In this document: piece by piece, positions 1-7,852 of the stretch | Numbering within the stretch: position 1 is the stretch's first letter | Layout: the number at the start of each line of letters is the position of its first letter | NCBI GenBank assembly: GCA_934102055.1 | Contig: CAKOSE010000025.1 | Location: 1-14,393, forward strand | DNA: 14,393 nucleotides | Reading direction: 5' to 3' | DNA from: an uncultured Bacilli bacterium | GTDB taxonomy: Bacteria > Bacillota_I > Bacilli_A > RF39 > UBA660 | Program-made: the position numbers and the translations under genes | The notes under the pieces: model-generated | What the model saw: the letters and a program-made list of their open reading frames with translations, nothing else | Told to the model about the DNA's origin: nothing | Database searches by the model: none

Positions 1-71
1 TCCTTCTTATATGAATCTTTATCACTAGTCATCCTATCTAACATAGGAATATTATTTATATTATTTGTCAT
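1..71 (-). CDS. Partial gene, N-terminus only, unknown function
   Basis: Only the first 23 codons and part of the 24th are inside the window; the gene continues past position 1. The start ATG at 71-69 is preceded by a good Shine-Dalgarno, AAAGGAAGGTAATAAA, and by a well-formed promoter and palindrome upstream. The peptide begins MTNNINNIPMLDRMTSDKD and is hydrophilic, with no signal peptide or membrane segment in the visible part. I do not recognise the family. It has its own promoter and lies behind the polC terminator, so it is probably a separate transcription unit. Confidence 0.6.
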   Translation of the reverse strand, partial: MTNNINNIPMLDRMTSDKDSYKK

Positions 72-101
72 TTTATTACCTTCCTTTACAGTTTTTTTCT
101 T

Positions 102-119
102 ATAAATGAATTCATTTAT
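102..119. promoter_or_regulatory. Perfect 18-bp palindrome overlapping predicted +1, candidate operator
   Basis: ATAAATGAATTCATTTAT is its own reverse complement over all 18 bases. It begins four bases downstream of the -10 box of the promoter at 123-151, so the predicted transcription start (about 116) falls inside it. That is a classic place for a repressor operator. In RNA it could also form a short hairpin with a minimal loop at the 5' end of the message. Function is inferred from position only. Confidence 0.45.
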
Positions 120-122
120 TTC

Positions 123-151
123 ACTATAAACCATTTAAGAAAGCTTGTAAA
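123..151 (-). promoter_or_regulatory. Sigma-A type promoter for the edge gene
   Basis: On the minus strand, TTTACA (151-146) and TATAGT (128-123) are separated by exactly 17 bp. Each box differs from consensus at one position. The start codon of the edge gene lies about 45 bp downstream of the predicted start site, leaving room for the palindrome and Shine-Dalgarno. Confidence 0.6.
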
Positions 152-176
152 ATGACCAAACTTAGTTTTCTCCATA

Positions 177-210
177 CAAAAAGTATAAGAGTTTCACTAT
201 TCCCTTATAC
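177..210 (-). terminator. Hairpin with T-tract, possible second terminator behind polC
   Basis: On the minus strand GTATAAGGG pairs with CTCTTATAC (one G-U pair) around a 10-nt loop and is followed by TTTTTG. It lies upstream of the edge-gene promoter, so it would act on read-through from polC rather than as an attenuator of the edge gene. On the plus strand it is followed by CCAATTTTT, so weak bidirectional action is possible. Confidence 0.4.
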
Positions 211-303
211 CAATTTTTATATTCTATAAACTATACTTATCTCAAACATTACAAAGTATATAAATTAAAAAAATTTACTTTAAATATTTTACTTTTTCTT
301 AAG

Positions 304-337
304 AAAAAAAAGAAATACCTACTTATTTAGATATTTC
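304..337 (-). terminator. Rho-independent terminator of the polC operon
   Basis: On the minus strand GAAATATCTA pairs with TAGGTATTTC (10 bp including one G-U) around the loop AATAAG and runs directly into T8. It starts about 50 nt after the polC stop codon. This is a clean intrinsic terminator. Confidence 0.8.
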
Positions 338-388
338 ATTATTATTGTCTATTAATATGATAGTTTTCTGTTTGATATTTCTTTTTTA

Positions 389-3300
389 TTACATCATGTC
401 AAATAGAGATAATTGACTTGATTCTGGAAGATTTTTTAGTATTCCCATTAGTCTCATTTTTTCTATTAGTGTTGTAGATACTTTACATCTTTTTTGAAAT
501 TGTTCTATGCTTATGAATTCTTTTTCTTCTCTTTCTATTATTATGTTGTTTGCTACTGTGTCTCCTAGTCCATCTATTGCTCTAAATGGTGGTATTAGAG
601 TTTTTTGATCTTCATCTATTATGAAGTTCTTTGAGTGTGATTTATTTAGATCAACACTTCCGAACTTGAATCCTCTTGCTGTCATTTCTAGTGCTACTTC
701 TAGGGTTCCTATTAGGTCTTGTTCTTTTACTGTTAGTCCGAATTTTTTTAGTCTTAGTTCTCCTAGTCTTTCTTTTATTTTGTCATATCCTAGTTCCATT
801 GCTTCTAAATCAAATGAAAAACATTTTATTGAAAAGAATGTTGCATAGTATTCTATTGGTCTATTTATTTTGAACCATGCTATTCTCCATGCTGCTGAAA
901 TATATGCTGTTGCATGTGCTTTTGGGAACATATATTTTATTTTGTCACATGAATCTATATACCAATCTGGGATGTTTGCATCTTTTAAGAGTTTTTTGTA
1001 TTCATCCCATTTGTCTTTCATTTTCTTTTGTCTTCCTTTACGTACTAATTCCATTATTTTGAAAGCATCTATTGGTTTTATACCATTGTTACTTAGGTAA
1101 ACCATTATATCGTCACGACATCCTATTGTTTCTCTGAATTTACATGTTCCGTTTCTTACTAGATCTTGGGCATTGCCATTCCATACATCTGTACCATGAG
1201 ATAGTCCAGATATTTTTACTAGTTCTGCGAATGTTGTTGGTTTTGTTTCTAAGACTATTCCTATTACGAATCTTGTGAATTCTGGAAGTCCTACACATCC
1301 TACTTCGCATCCTATTTGTTCTGGTGTTACTCCTAGAGCTTTGGTTGAGGTAAACAAGCTCATTACTTCTTTATCGTCCATTGGTACTGTGTCTGGATCT
1401 ATTCCTGTTAGATCATGTAACATTTTAAATATTGTGGGGTTATCGTGTCCTAGTATATCTAGTTTTAATAGACAGTCTTCTATATCGTGATAATTAAAGT
1501 GAGTGGTTGCCCATTCTGCATTTATATCGTCTGCTGGATATTGAAATGGTGTAAAGTCAAATATCTCTTTGTAATCTGGCACTACTACTATTCCTCCTGG
1601 ATGTTGTCCTGTTGTTCTTTTTACTCCTGTTACGCCCATTGCTAATCTTTCTATTTCTAGAGGTCTTACTCCTTCGATGCCTCTATCTTCATAGTAACCT
1701 TTTACGAAACCAAATGCTGTTTTTTCTGCGACTGTTCCTATTGTTCCTGCTCTATAAACGTGATCTTCTCCGAATAGAACTTTTGTAAAGTCATGGGCTC
1801 TTGCTTGATAATCCCCAGAGAAGTTTAGATCTATATCTGGTACTTTGTCTGCATTAAAGCCTAGGAATGTTGCAAATGGCATATCTTGTCCATCTTTTCT
1901 TAGTTTTGTTCCGCATGTGCATACTCTATCTGGGAGGTCATATCCACTTGGATAATCTTTTCCGTATGGTTTTCCGTTTTCATCTTCAAATATGCTTTTT
2001 TTACAATTCGGACAAACGTAATGTGCTGGAAGTGGATTTACTTCGGATATACCAAGCATTGTTGCAGCGAATGATGATCCTACTGAACCACGCGATCCTA
2101 CGACGTAACCATCTTTGTTACTTTTTTCTACTAGTTTTTGTGATATTAGGTAGATTGAGTCAAAGCCTCCATTTATAATACCATTTAATTCTGATTCTAA
2201 TCTTTCTTTTACTATATCTGGTAAAGGATCTCCATATATGGAATGTGCTTTTGTATAACATATGTTTTTTATTGTTTCTTGACTATTTTCGAATTTTGGT
2301 GAGAATGGTATTCCTTTTGTATCTGGTATTATGTCGAATTCTTCTATTTCGTCTGCTATTTTATTTGTGTTTGTTATTACTATTTCTTTGGCTTTTTCTT
2401 GTCCTAGGAAATTGAAGTCTTCTAGCATTTCTTTGGTTGTTCTAAGATGCATTGATGGAATACTTTTTATATCTTTTCTGTTAAGTGGATGTCTTCCTCC
2501 CCCTGGTACTTTTTGATTTACTATTATTTCTCTATAGATTTTATCGTTTCTATCTAAATGATGAACATCTCCGGTTGCTACTATTAGTTTTTTTTGTTTT
2601 TCTGCAACTTTTATTATTTTGTTAATATTGTCTTTTACTTCGTCCATGTTTTTAAAATCTGATAAATCTATTAGATGACTATACACTTCTGGTGGTTGAA
2701 CTTCTACGTAATCATAAAAGTTCATTAGGTTACTTAGCTCTTCTTCGCTTTTACTTCGTGCTTGTCTAAATATTTCACTGTTTGAACAACTACTTCCTAT
2801 TAGGAGACCTTCTCTTAGTTTTTCTATTTCACTTCTTATTATTCTTGGTGTTTTGTATAGATATTTTGTGTTTGCGTAACTTACTATTTTGAATAGGTTT
2901 TTTAGTCCTATTTGGTTTTTAACTAGTATATTTATATGAAATAGTTCTCCGAATTTATGGATGTCATCTTTGCTTACTAGTTCATTTATTTGACTTGCTT
3001 TTTCTATTTTTCTTGTTTTTAGTTTTAGGAGCATTTGATGGAGAATTTTTGCTGTTGCAAGAGCATCGTAGTCTGCTCTGTGATGGCCATCTTCGTCAAA
3101 TTCTATATCATATCTTTTTACTAGTGCTGATAGACTATGTCTTGAATATTCTGGTTCTAGTGCTCTTGATAGTTGTAATGTATCGATGAGCATGTTTTTG
3201 TATTCTCCGAGGTTATATTTTTGATAAGCCATTTCTAGGAATGATGCATCGAATTTTGCGTTGTGTGCGACCATTGGTAGGTCTTTTGTCCACTTTATAA

Positions 3301-4777
3301 ATTCTTTTACTACTTCTTCTTCGGTTGGACAATCTTCTAACATTTCATCTGTTATGTGTGTTAATTCAATAATATGTTTTTCTAGTTTTCTTCCGGGATT
3401 TATTAATCTATCGAAGGTTTCTATTATTTCTCCGTTTTTTATTTTTACTGCTCCGACTTCGATTATTTGGTCTCCTCCACCGGCATTAAATCCTGTTGTT
3501 TCAAAATCGAATACCACGTATGTGTTTTCTAATAGGTCTGAGTCATTTTCTCTTAGGATTAAATCTAAATCATCATCGATCATTGCTAGTTCTACTCCGA
3601 ATAGAACTTTTATATCTTTTTTAAATTTAGAAGCTGCTGGGTAGGTTTGAATTGCGTTATGATCGGTTATTGCTATTGCTTTATGTCCCCATTTTATTGC
3701 TCTTTTGATTAGATTTTGAACACTTACTACTCCATCCATTTGACTCATTGTGGTATGGGCGTGGAGTTCTACTCTTTTTTCTTCTTCTTCGTCTTTTGGG
3801 ATGTTTTCTTCTTTTTCTATTATTTCTATTGTTCTAGCATTTATTACAAAGTCGTTGTAGAAGTTATTGTTTTTTACGTATCCTGCGACTTTTAACCACA
3901 TTCCTTCTTTAAATTTTCCTAGTAATTCTTCGTATTCTTCTTCACTTCTTGCGAAGATTCTTAGATACATACTTGTTGATAGATCTGTTACTTTTAAGGT
4001 TAAGGAATTAAAACCTTTTTTTGTTGAGGGGATTATTCCGAATATTTGGACTTCTACTACTATATTATCTAGTTCGTAGTTTATATCGTTTAATTTAGTA
4101 ATATTTCCTTTTACTTCTCCGAATAGTCCTCTTTTACTTGTATAGGTTTTGTTGTTAAAGTTAGTTCCTTTTTTGAAGGTATTTTGGTTATTGAAGGTAT
4201 TTTGTTTTTGGATTGGTTCTTCTGTTTTTTGATTTATGAATGTTTTTAGTTTTTCGTTATCTATTTGGTTTAGTTCTTTTATTTCTTCTTTTATTTTGAT
4301 ACCTTTTTCTTCATTTAGTTTTATGTTTGGTAAGGTTTTATAGCCAAAGTTTTTATAGTAATTTTGGATACATTTTATTTTTTTATTTAGTGTTAGTTCT
4401 TCGGCTTTGTTGTAAACTTCGATGAAATAGTTATCTTCTTCTTTTATTAGTCTGTCTTTAAACATGTCAAAAAAAAGATTATTATTGTTTATGAGAATAA
4501 GTATGTTTTTGTAATAATCTTCATATAGGGTAAGGTCTTCGTTTTCTGTTTCTATTTCTAGGGTGTAAGTATATTTATTGTTTGTATATTCTTTTAGTTT
4601 GTCTAGGAATGTTTTTAATTCTATGTATTTGAAATTTGTTTGGTTTTTTATGTGAATATTCCATGTGTTTTTGTCTTCGATTACTATTATTTTATCTAGT
4701 TTTGCTTTATTAAATGAAGGGATCATTTCTTCGTTGTACCCTATTTTTTTTAGTAGTTTTTCTAGTCTTGCTTCCAT
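389..4777 (-). CDS. polC: DNA polymerase III alpha subunit, Gram-positive type (PolC)
   Basis: Replicative DNA polymerase with built-in 3'-5' proofreading, acting in the cytoplasm at the fork with the sliding clamp. At 1462 residues it is close to the usual PolC length. Domains in order: N-terminal region (1-180), an Asn/Gln-rich linker (about 185-215), an OB fold (about 225-315), the first part of the PHP domain (ELHAHTTMSQMDG near 337, ITDHN near 370), an inserted DEDDh exonuclease (FDFETTG 423, HNAKFD 505, HHRADYDA 565), the rest of PHP, then the polymerase core (GSRGSVGSS near 894, catalytic PDIDLNF 980-986). A CxxC...CxC zinc-binding set lies at about 922-955. The C-terminus QLSLF is a beta-clamp binding motif. 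The start ATG has GGAGGA in front, just after the upstream stop codon (9-nt gap), so translation is probably coupled. Leucines are often CTA, unlike genes right of 11 kb. Confidence 0.98.
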   Translation of the reverse strand: MEARLEKLLKKIGYNEEMIPSFNKAKLDKIIVIEDKNTWNIHIKNQTNFKYIELKTFLDKLKEYTNNKYTYTLEIETENEDLTLYEDYYKNILILINNNNLFFDMFKDRLIKEEDNYFIEVYNKAEELTLNKKIKCIQNYYKNFGYKTLPNIKLNEEKGIKIKEEIKELNQIDNEKLKTFINQKTEEPIQKQNTFNNQNTFKKGTNFNNKTYTSKRGLFGEVKGNITKLNDINYELDNIVVEVQIFGIIPSTKKGFNSLTLKVTDLSTSMYLRIFARSEEEYEELLGKFKEGMWLKVAGYVKNNNFYNDFVINARTIEIIEKEENIPKDEEEEKRVELHAHTTMSQMDGVVSVQNLIKRAIKWGHKAIAITDHNAIQTYPAASKFKKDIKVLFGVELAMIDDDLDLILRENDSDLLENTYVVFDFETTGFNAGGGDQIIEVGAVKIKNGEIIETFDRLINPGRKLEKHIIELTHITDEMLEDCPTEEEVVKEFIKWTKDLPMVAHNAKFDASFLEMAYQKYNLGEYKNMLIDTLQLSRALEPEYSRHSLSALVKRYDIEFDEDGHHRADYDALATAKILHQMLLKLKTRKIEKASQINELVSKDDIHKFGELFHINILVKNQIGLKNLFKIVSYANTKYLYKTPRIIRSEIEKLREGLLIGSSCSNSEIFRQARSKSEEELSNLMNFYDYVEVQPPEVYSHLIDLSDFKNMDEVKDNINKIIKVAEKQKKLIVATGDVHHLDRNDKIYREIIVNQKVPGGGRHPLNRKDIKSIPSMHLRTTKEMLEDFNFLGQEKAKEIVITNTNKIADEIEEFDIIPDTKGIPFSPKFENSQETIKNICYTKAHSIYGDPLPDIVKERLESELNGIINGGFDSIYLISQKLVEKSNKDGYVVGSRGSVGSSFAATMLGISEVNPLPAHYVCPNCKKSIFEDENGKPYGKDYPSGYDLPDRVCTCGTKLRKDGQDMPFATFLGFNADKVPDIDLNFSGDYQARAHDFTKVLFGEDHVYRAGTIGTVAEKTAFGFVKGYYEDRGIEGVRPLEIERLAMGVTGVKRTTGQHPGGIVVVPDYKEIFDFTPFQYPADDINAEWATTHFNYHDIEDCLLKLDILGHDNPTIFKMLHDLTGIDPDTVPMDDKEVMSLFTSTKALGVTPEQIGCEVGCVGLPEFTRFVIGIVLETKPTTFAELVKISGLSHGTDVWNGNAQDLVRNGTCKFRETIGCRDDIMVYLSNNGIKPIDAFKIMELVRKGRQKKMKDKWDEYKKLLKDANIPDWYIDSCDKIKYMFPKAHATAYISAAWRIAWFKINRPIEYYATFFSIKCFSFDLEAMELGYDKIKERLGELRLKKFGLTVKEQDLIGTLEVALEMTARGFKFGSVDLNKSHSKNFIIDEDQKTLIPPFRAIDGLGDTVANNIIIEREEKEFISIEQFQKRCKVSTTLIEKMRLMGILKNLPESSQLSLFDMM
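4175..4204 (-). repeat. 18-bp in-frame tandem duplication in the PolC linker
   Basis: On the plus strand the unit GAAGGTATTTTGGTTATT (4175-4192) is followed at once by its first 12 bases (4193-4204) without mismatch. On the coding strand this gives QNTFNNQNTF in the low-complexity linker between the N-terminal domain and the OB fold. Because 18 is divisible by three the frame is kept. It looks like recent replication slippage in a tolerant linker. Confidence 0.7.
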
Positions 4778-4786
4778 GATTCCTCC

Positions 4787-5632
4787 TTATAATACTTCTA
4801 TTTTTTCTACTGGTACTAGTTTTGTTTTTAAGATTGTTTTTTTGTTTTTTACTAGGAACGCTATAAAGGAATAGATATCTATTGTTCTTAGGATTTTTTC
4901 GTATTTGTATTTTGTTTTATCGAAGAAAATGTTGTCTCTTACCATGTATTTGTCGAAATCTTCTTCTCTTACTCCTAGATACATAAGCCAGTAGGGATAT
5001 ATTTTTTCTTTTAGGTTTCTTAGTTCTTTTTTTCCTATTTTGTATTTTGATTTGTTTGATATTCTTGTATATAGTTCGTTTGTTATAGCTAGTTCTACTA
5101 CTACATCTAGGATATCTTTTTCATTTGTTTTTAGTTTTAGGATTTCGTGTTTTACTATTTTATAGATTAGATATGTTAGAAAATTATCTTTATCTTTTGT
5201 TATTATTTGTTTTCCTATGGTTATGGTATTTGATTTAAAATCTGTTTCTACGACATCTAGGTTTGGGTGTATGATGCATATTTTGTAGGTATTTTTTAGG
5301 TTAAATTTTAGTATTTGTCCTAGTTCTTTTGTGTAATTTTTTCTGTTTTTATCCCATATTTCTAATATGTTGTTTCTGTATTTCATGGTTTCATGTTTTA
5401 CTTTTTTGTATTCTTGTGAGTTTTCTATTAAGTTATATATTAGATTATCATTTGGAATATAGTCCTCTAGGGTTAAGAGTATTTCTTCTTTGTCTTTATG
5501 GACTAGTGAGTATTCTTTTTTGTATTTTATCCATAGTTGTTGTTTTAGATTATGTACGTCGTCACTTACTGATGATTGGTATAATAAGTGCCAAATTAAT
5601 AAGTATTTGTTTACTATAATATCTAGTTTCAT
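4787..5632 (-). CDS. Uncharacterised protein cotranscribed with polC
   Basis: 281 residues, no recognised family. It is Lys/Ile/Leu-rich and predicted soluble, with no signal peptide; residues 4-20 are hydrophobic but contain charged and polar residues. The first half is mainly helical with many charges (about 25-110). A beta-like stretch (IHPNLDVVETDF, NTITIGKQI, about 120-142) is followed by a helix with KHEILKLK (H162, E163) and then VVVELAITNEL (E180, E186). This order loosely recalls a zincin metallopeptidase, but the second His of HExxH is absent, so activity is not supported. The C-terminal part is rich in aromatic and basic residues (IYPYWLMYLG). AGGTGAT lies six bases before the ATG. 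It shares the promoter at 5656-5684 with polC, nine bases downstream; its role is unknown. Confidence 0.75.
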   Translation of the reverse strand: MKLDIIVNKYLLIWHLLYQSSVSDDVHNLKQQLWIKYKKEYSLVHKDKEEILLTLEDYIPNDNLIYNLIENSQEYKKVKHETMKYRNNILEIWDKNRKNYTKELGQILKFNLKNTYKICIIHPNLDVVETDFKSNTITIGKQIITKDKDNFLTYLIYKIVKHEILKLKTNEKDILDVVVELAITNELYTRISNKSKYKIGKKELRNLKEKIYPYWLMYLGVREEDFDKYMVRDNIFFDKTKYKYEKILRTIDIYSFIAFLVKNKKTILKTKLVPVEKIEVL

Positions 5633-5655
5633 GTTAGAATCACCTACTTATTAAT

Positions 5656-5684
5656 ATGATATCATTTTTTTTTAGTTGTAACAA
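5656..5684 (-). promoter_or_regulatory. Promoter of the hypothetical-polC operon
   Basis: On the minus strand TTGTTA (5684-5679) and TATCAT (5661-5656) are 17 bp apart. The -10 overlaps the 10-bp palindrome ATGATATCAT (5656-5665). The predicted start site near 5649 leaves a short leader that holds the AGGTGAT ribosome-binding site. It lies between the topA terminator and the next gene, so polC is transcribed independently of topA. Confidence 0.55.
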
Positions 5685-5704
5685 GAAGTTTACTATAAAT
5701 CAAG

Positions 5705-5725
5705 AAAAAACTCTTTGTTAAAGAG
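5705..5725 (-). terminator. Rho-independent terminator of topA
   Basis: On the minus strand CTCTTT-AAC-AAAGAG forms a 6-bp stem with a 3-nt loop, followed by T6. It lies within three bases of the topA stop codon. Flanking AAA/TTT could lengthen the stem across a bulged G. Confidence 0.75.
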
Positions 5726-5727
5726 CT

Positions 5728-7746
5728 TTATTTGGTGTAGGAACAGTTTGAACATTTTATTTTGTCTTTTGTCTCTAGTAATAGACTACCACATTCTGGA
5801 CAGGTTTCGTTTAATGGTTTATCCCAGTATGCTGTTTTGCATTTTGGAAAGTTATTACAGCCATAGAAGATTTTTCCTTTTTTTGTTTTTCTTTCTATTA
5901 ACATACCATCACAGTTTGGACATTTTGCTACTTCTACTTGTTGTTTTTCTTCTTTTTTGATGTATTTACATTCTGGATAGTTTGAACATGCTACGAACTG
6001 TCCATATCTTCCTTTTCTTATTACTAGTGGTTTTCCACATTCTGGGCAGGTTTCTCCGGTTTCTTCGGGGGCTTTTTTTTCCATGTCTTTGAATGCTTCT
6101 TCTACTAGGGGTTCAAAGTTTTTATAAAATATGTCTAGGACATTGTTCCATACTTTGGTACCTTCTGCTATTTTATCTAGGTCTTCTTCCATGTCTCTTG
6201 TGTATTCGACGTTTATTATATTTTTGAAGAATTCTTGTAGTTTATCTGTTGTTTCTATTCCTATTTCTGTTGGGTAGAATTTTTTGTCTTCTAGTTTTAT
6301 GTAGTTTCTTTCTTTTAGTGTATCTATTATTTTTACGTATGTTGATGGTCTTCCTATGCCTAATTCTTCTAGTTCTTTTATTAGTTTTGCTTCGGTATAT
6401 CTAGGTTTTGGTTTTGTGAAGTGTTCTTCTGCTTCTATGTCATTACTTGTTATGATTTGGGTTTCTTCTAGGGATGGTAGGATTTTATCTTCACTTGATT
6501 CGTATTTATCATATACCTTTAGATATCCATCAAAGTCTATTATACTTCCTGTTGTTTTGAATTTGTAATCGTTGTTATCTAGTATGATTGTTGTTGTTTT
6601 TGCTTTTGCATCTTTCATTAGGGATGCTAGGGCTCTATAATAGATCATTTCGTATAATTTGTATTCATCGTTTGATAGGTATTCTTTTATTTTTTCTGGT
6701 GTATTATTTATGTTTGTTGGACGAATTGCTTCGTGGGCATCTTGGACGTTTTCTTTGTTTTTTGTTTGTTTTACGTATCCTACATAATCTTTTCCATATG
6801 TTTTTTCTATATAAGCGTAAGTATTTTTGATGAATTCATCGCTTAGTCTTATTGAATCTGTTCTCATGTAAGTTATAAGTCCTGTTGTTTCTGTTCCTAT
6901 ATCTATACCTTCATATAGTTTTTGTGCAAGTGACATTGTTTTTTTACCTGAAAAGTTTAATCTTGTTGATGCTGTTTGTTGAAGTGTTGAGGTTGTAAAT
7001 GGGGCTTTTGCTTTTTTATTTTTGTCTTTTTTTTCTATGGATTCTACTTTGAAGTCTTTTTTTAATAAAGACATTATTTTATCTTTTTCTTGTTCTTCTT
7101 TTATTTCTATATTATCTTTTTTGTAAGCAAAAAGTTCTGATGTGAAGTCTTTGAATATTCCTGTTATTGTATAGTATTTTTCTGGAATGAATGCTTCTAT
7201 TTCTCTTTCTCTATCTACTATTAGTTTTAGTGCTACTGATTGGACTCTTCCTGCACTTTTTCCTCCGGTTTTACTTTGCATTAGTTTTGATAGTCTGAAT
7301 CCTATTATTCTGTCTAAAATTCTTCTTGTTTCTTGAGATTTTACTAGGTTATCATCTATTTTTCTTGGGTGCTTGAATGATTCTTTTACTTTGTCTTTTG
7401 TTATTTCATTGAATACTACTCTGTCATAGTCCTCGTCTTTTAATCCCATGGCGTCTTTTAGGTGCCATGCTATTGCTTCTCCTTCTCTATCTGGATCGGA
7501 TGCTAGATATATTTTATCTGATGCTTTACCTAGTTTTTTTAGTTCTGTTATTGTCTTTTTTTTGCCTTTTATTGGAGCATAATTTGGAGTAAAGTTGTTA
7601 TCTACATCTACTCCAAAACCAAACTTTCCTGTTGTGGTTAAGTCTCTTATATGTCCTTTTGAAGATACTACTTTGTAATCTTTTCCTAGGTATTTTTCTA
7701 TTGTTTTGCTTTTACTTGGAGATTCTACTATTACTAGATTTTTCAT
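5728..7746 (-). CDS. topA: DNA topoisomerase I (type IA)
   Basis: Relaxes negative supercoils through a transient 5'-phosphotyrosine link. The 672 residues show the full family order. The N-terminal TOPRIM domain has VESPSKSKTIEKYLG near residue 7 and the acidic DPDREGEA at 84-91. KSAGRVQSVAL is at 163-173. The catalytic tyrosine is Y293 in ITYMRTDS, and ELGIGRPSTY is near 461. The C-terminus carries three Cys4 zinc-ribbon repeats (CPEC...CSNYPEC from 567, CPNC...CNNFPKC from 609, CPEC...CSNC from 649); the last is the shortest. The length is slightly under the roughly 690 residues of Bacillus TopA. The ribosome-binding site AAGGACGTGA differs from AAGGAGGTGA at one base. The gene is monocistronic: its own promoter upstream and a terminator directly downstream. 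Confidence 0.98.
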   Translation of the reverse strand: MKNLVIVESPSKSKTIEKYLGKDYKVVSSKGHIRDLTTTGKFGFGVDVDNNFTPNYAPIKGKKKTITELKKLGKASDKIYLASDPDREGEAIAWHLKDAMGLKDEDYDRVVFNEITKDKVKESFKHPRKIDDNLVKSQETRRILDRIIGFRLSKLMQSKTGGKSAGRVQSVALKLIVDREREIEAFIPEKYYTITGIFKDFTSELFAYKKDNIEIKEEQEKDKIMSLLKKDFKVESIEKKDKNKKAKAPFTTSTLQQTASTRLNFSGKKTMSLAQKLYEGIDIGTETTGLITYMRTDSIRLSDEFIKNTYAYIEKTYGKDYVGYVKQTKNKENVQDAHEAIRPTNINNTPEKIKEYLSNDEYKLYEMIYYRALASLMKDAKAKTTTIILDNNDYKFKTTGSIIDFDGYLKVYDKYESSEDKILPSLEETQIITSNDIEAEEHFTKPKPRYTEAKLIKELEELGIGRPSTYVKIIDTLKERNYIKLEDKKFYPTEIGIETTDKLQEFFKNIINVEYTRDMEEDLDKIAEGTKVWNNVLDIFYKNFEPLVEEAFKDMEKKAPEETGETCPECGKPLVIRKGRYGQFVACSNYPECKYIKKEEKQQVEVAKCPNCDGMLIERKTKKGKIFYGCNNFPKCKTAYWDKPLNETCPECGSLLLETKDKIKCSNCSYTK

Positions 7747-7769
7747 TTTTTCACGTCCTTGTCTAATAA

Positions 7770-7798
7770 TTTATAACTCATATTTTATTATATGTCAA
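7770..7798 (-). promoter_or_regulatory. Strong sigma-A promoter of topA
   Basis: On the minus strand a consensus TTGACA (7798-7793) is 17 bp from TATAAA (7775-7770). The predicted start near 7763 gives a leader of about 17 nt holding AAGGACGTGA. This is the best promoter match in the window. Confidence 0.8.
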
Positions 7799-7821
7799 GA
7801 ATTTGTTATTATCTTGATTTT

Positions 7822-7852
7822 AAAAAGCTTTAAACTTTTGTGGTTTAAAGCT
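7822..7852 (-). terminator. Rho-independent terminator of the ABC operon
   Basis: On the minus strand AGCTTTAAAC pairs perfectly with GTTTAAAGCT (10 bp, loop CACAAAA), followed by T5. The stem begins inside the TAG stop codon of the permease. On the plus strand the hairpin is followed by AGTTTTTT, but no plus-strand gene needs it. Confidence 0.85.

Larger units (their letters stand above)
72..388. other. Intergenic region between polC and the edge gene
   Basis: About 317 bp without a gene. In minus-strand order it holds the polC terminator (337-304), an overlapping A/T-rich palindrome TTTTTCTTAAGAAAAA (308-293), a second hairpin followed by T5 (210-177), a promoter (151-123) and an 18-bp palindrome (119-102) in front of the edge gene. 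No ORF with a ribosome-binding site was found in it on either strand. Confidence 0.6.

Noticed and set aside
177..210. Attenuator or riboswitch terminator for the edge gene
   Set aside because: The hairpin lies upstream of the best promoter of that gene, so it is not in its predicted leader. It is better explained as a back-up terminator for polC.
3261..3644. 127-codon plus-strand ORF opposite polC
   Set aside because: It is antisense to the conserved PHP and exonuclease region of PolC, is Ser/Phe-rich low-complexity translation, and has no ribosome-binding site.
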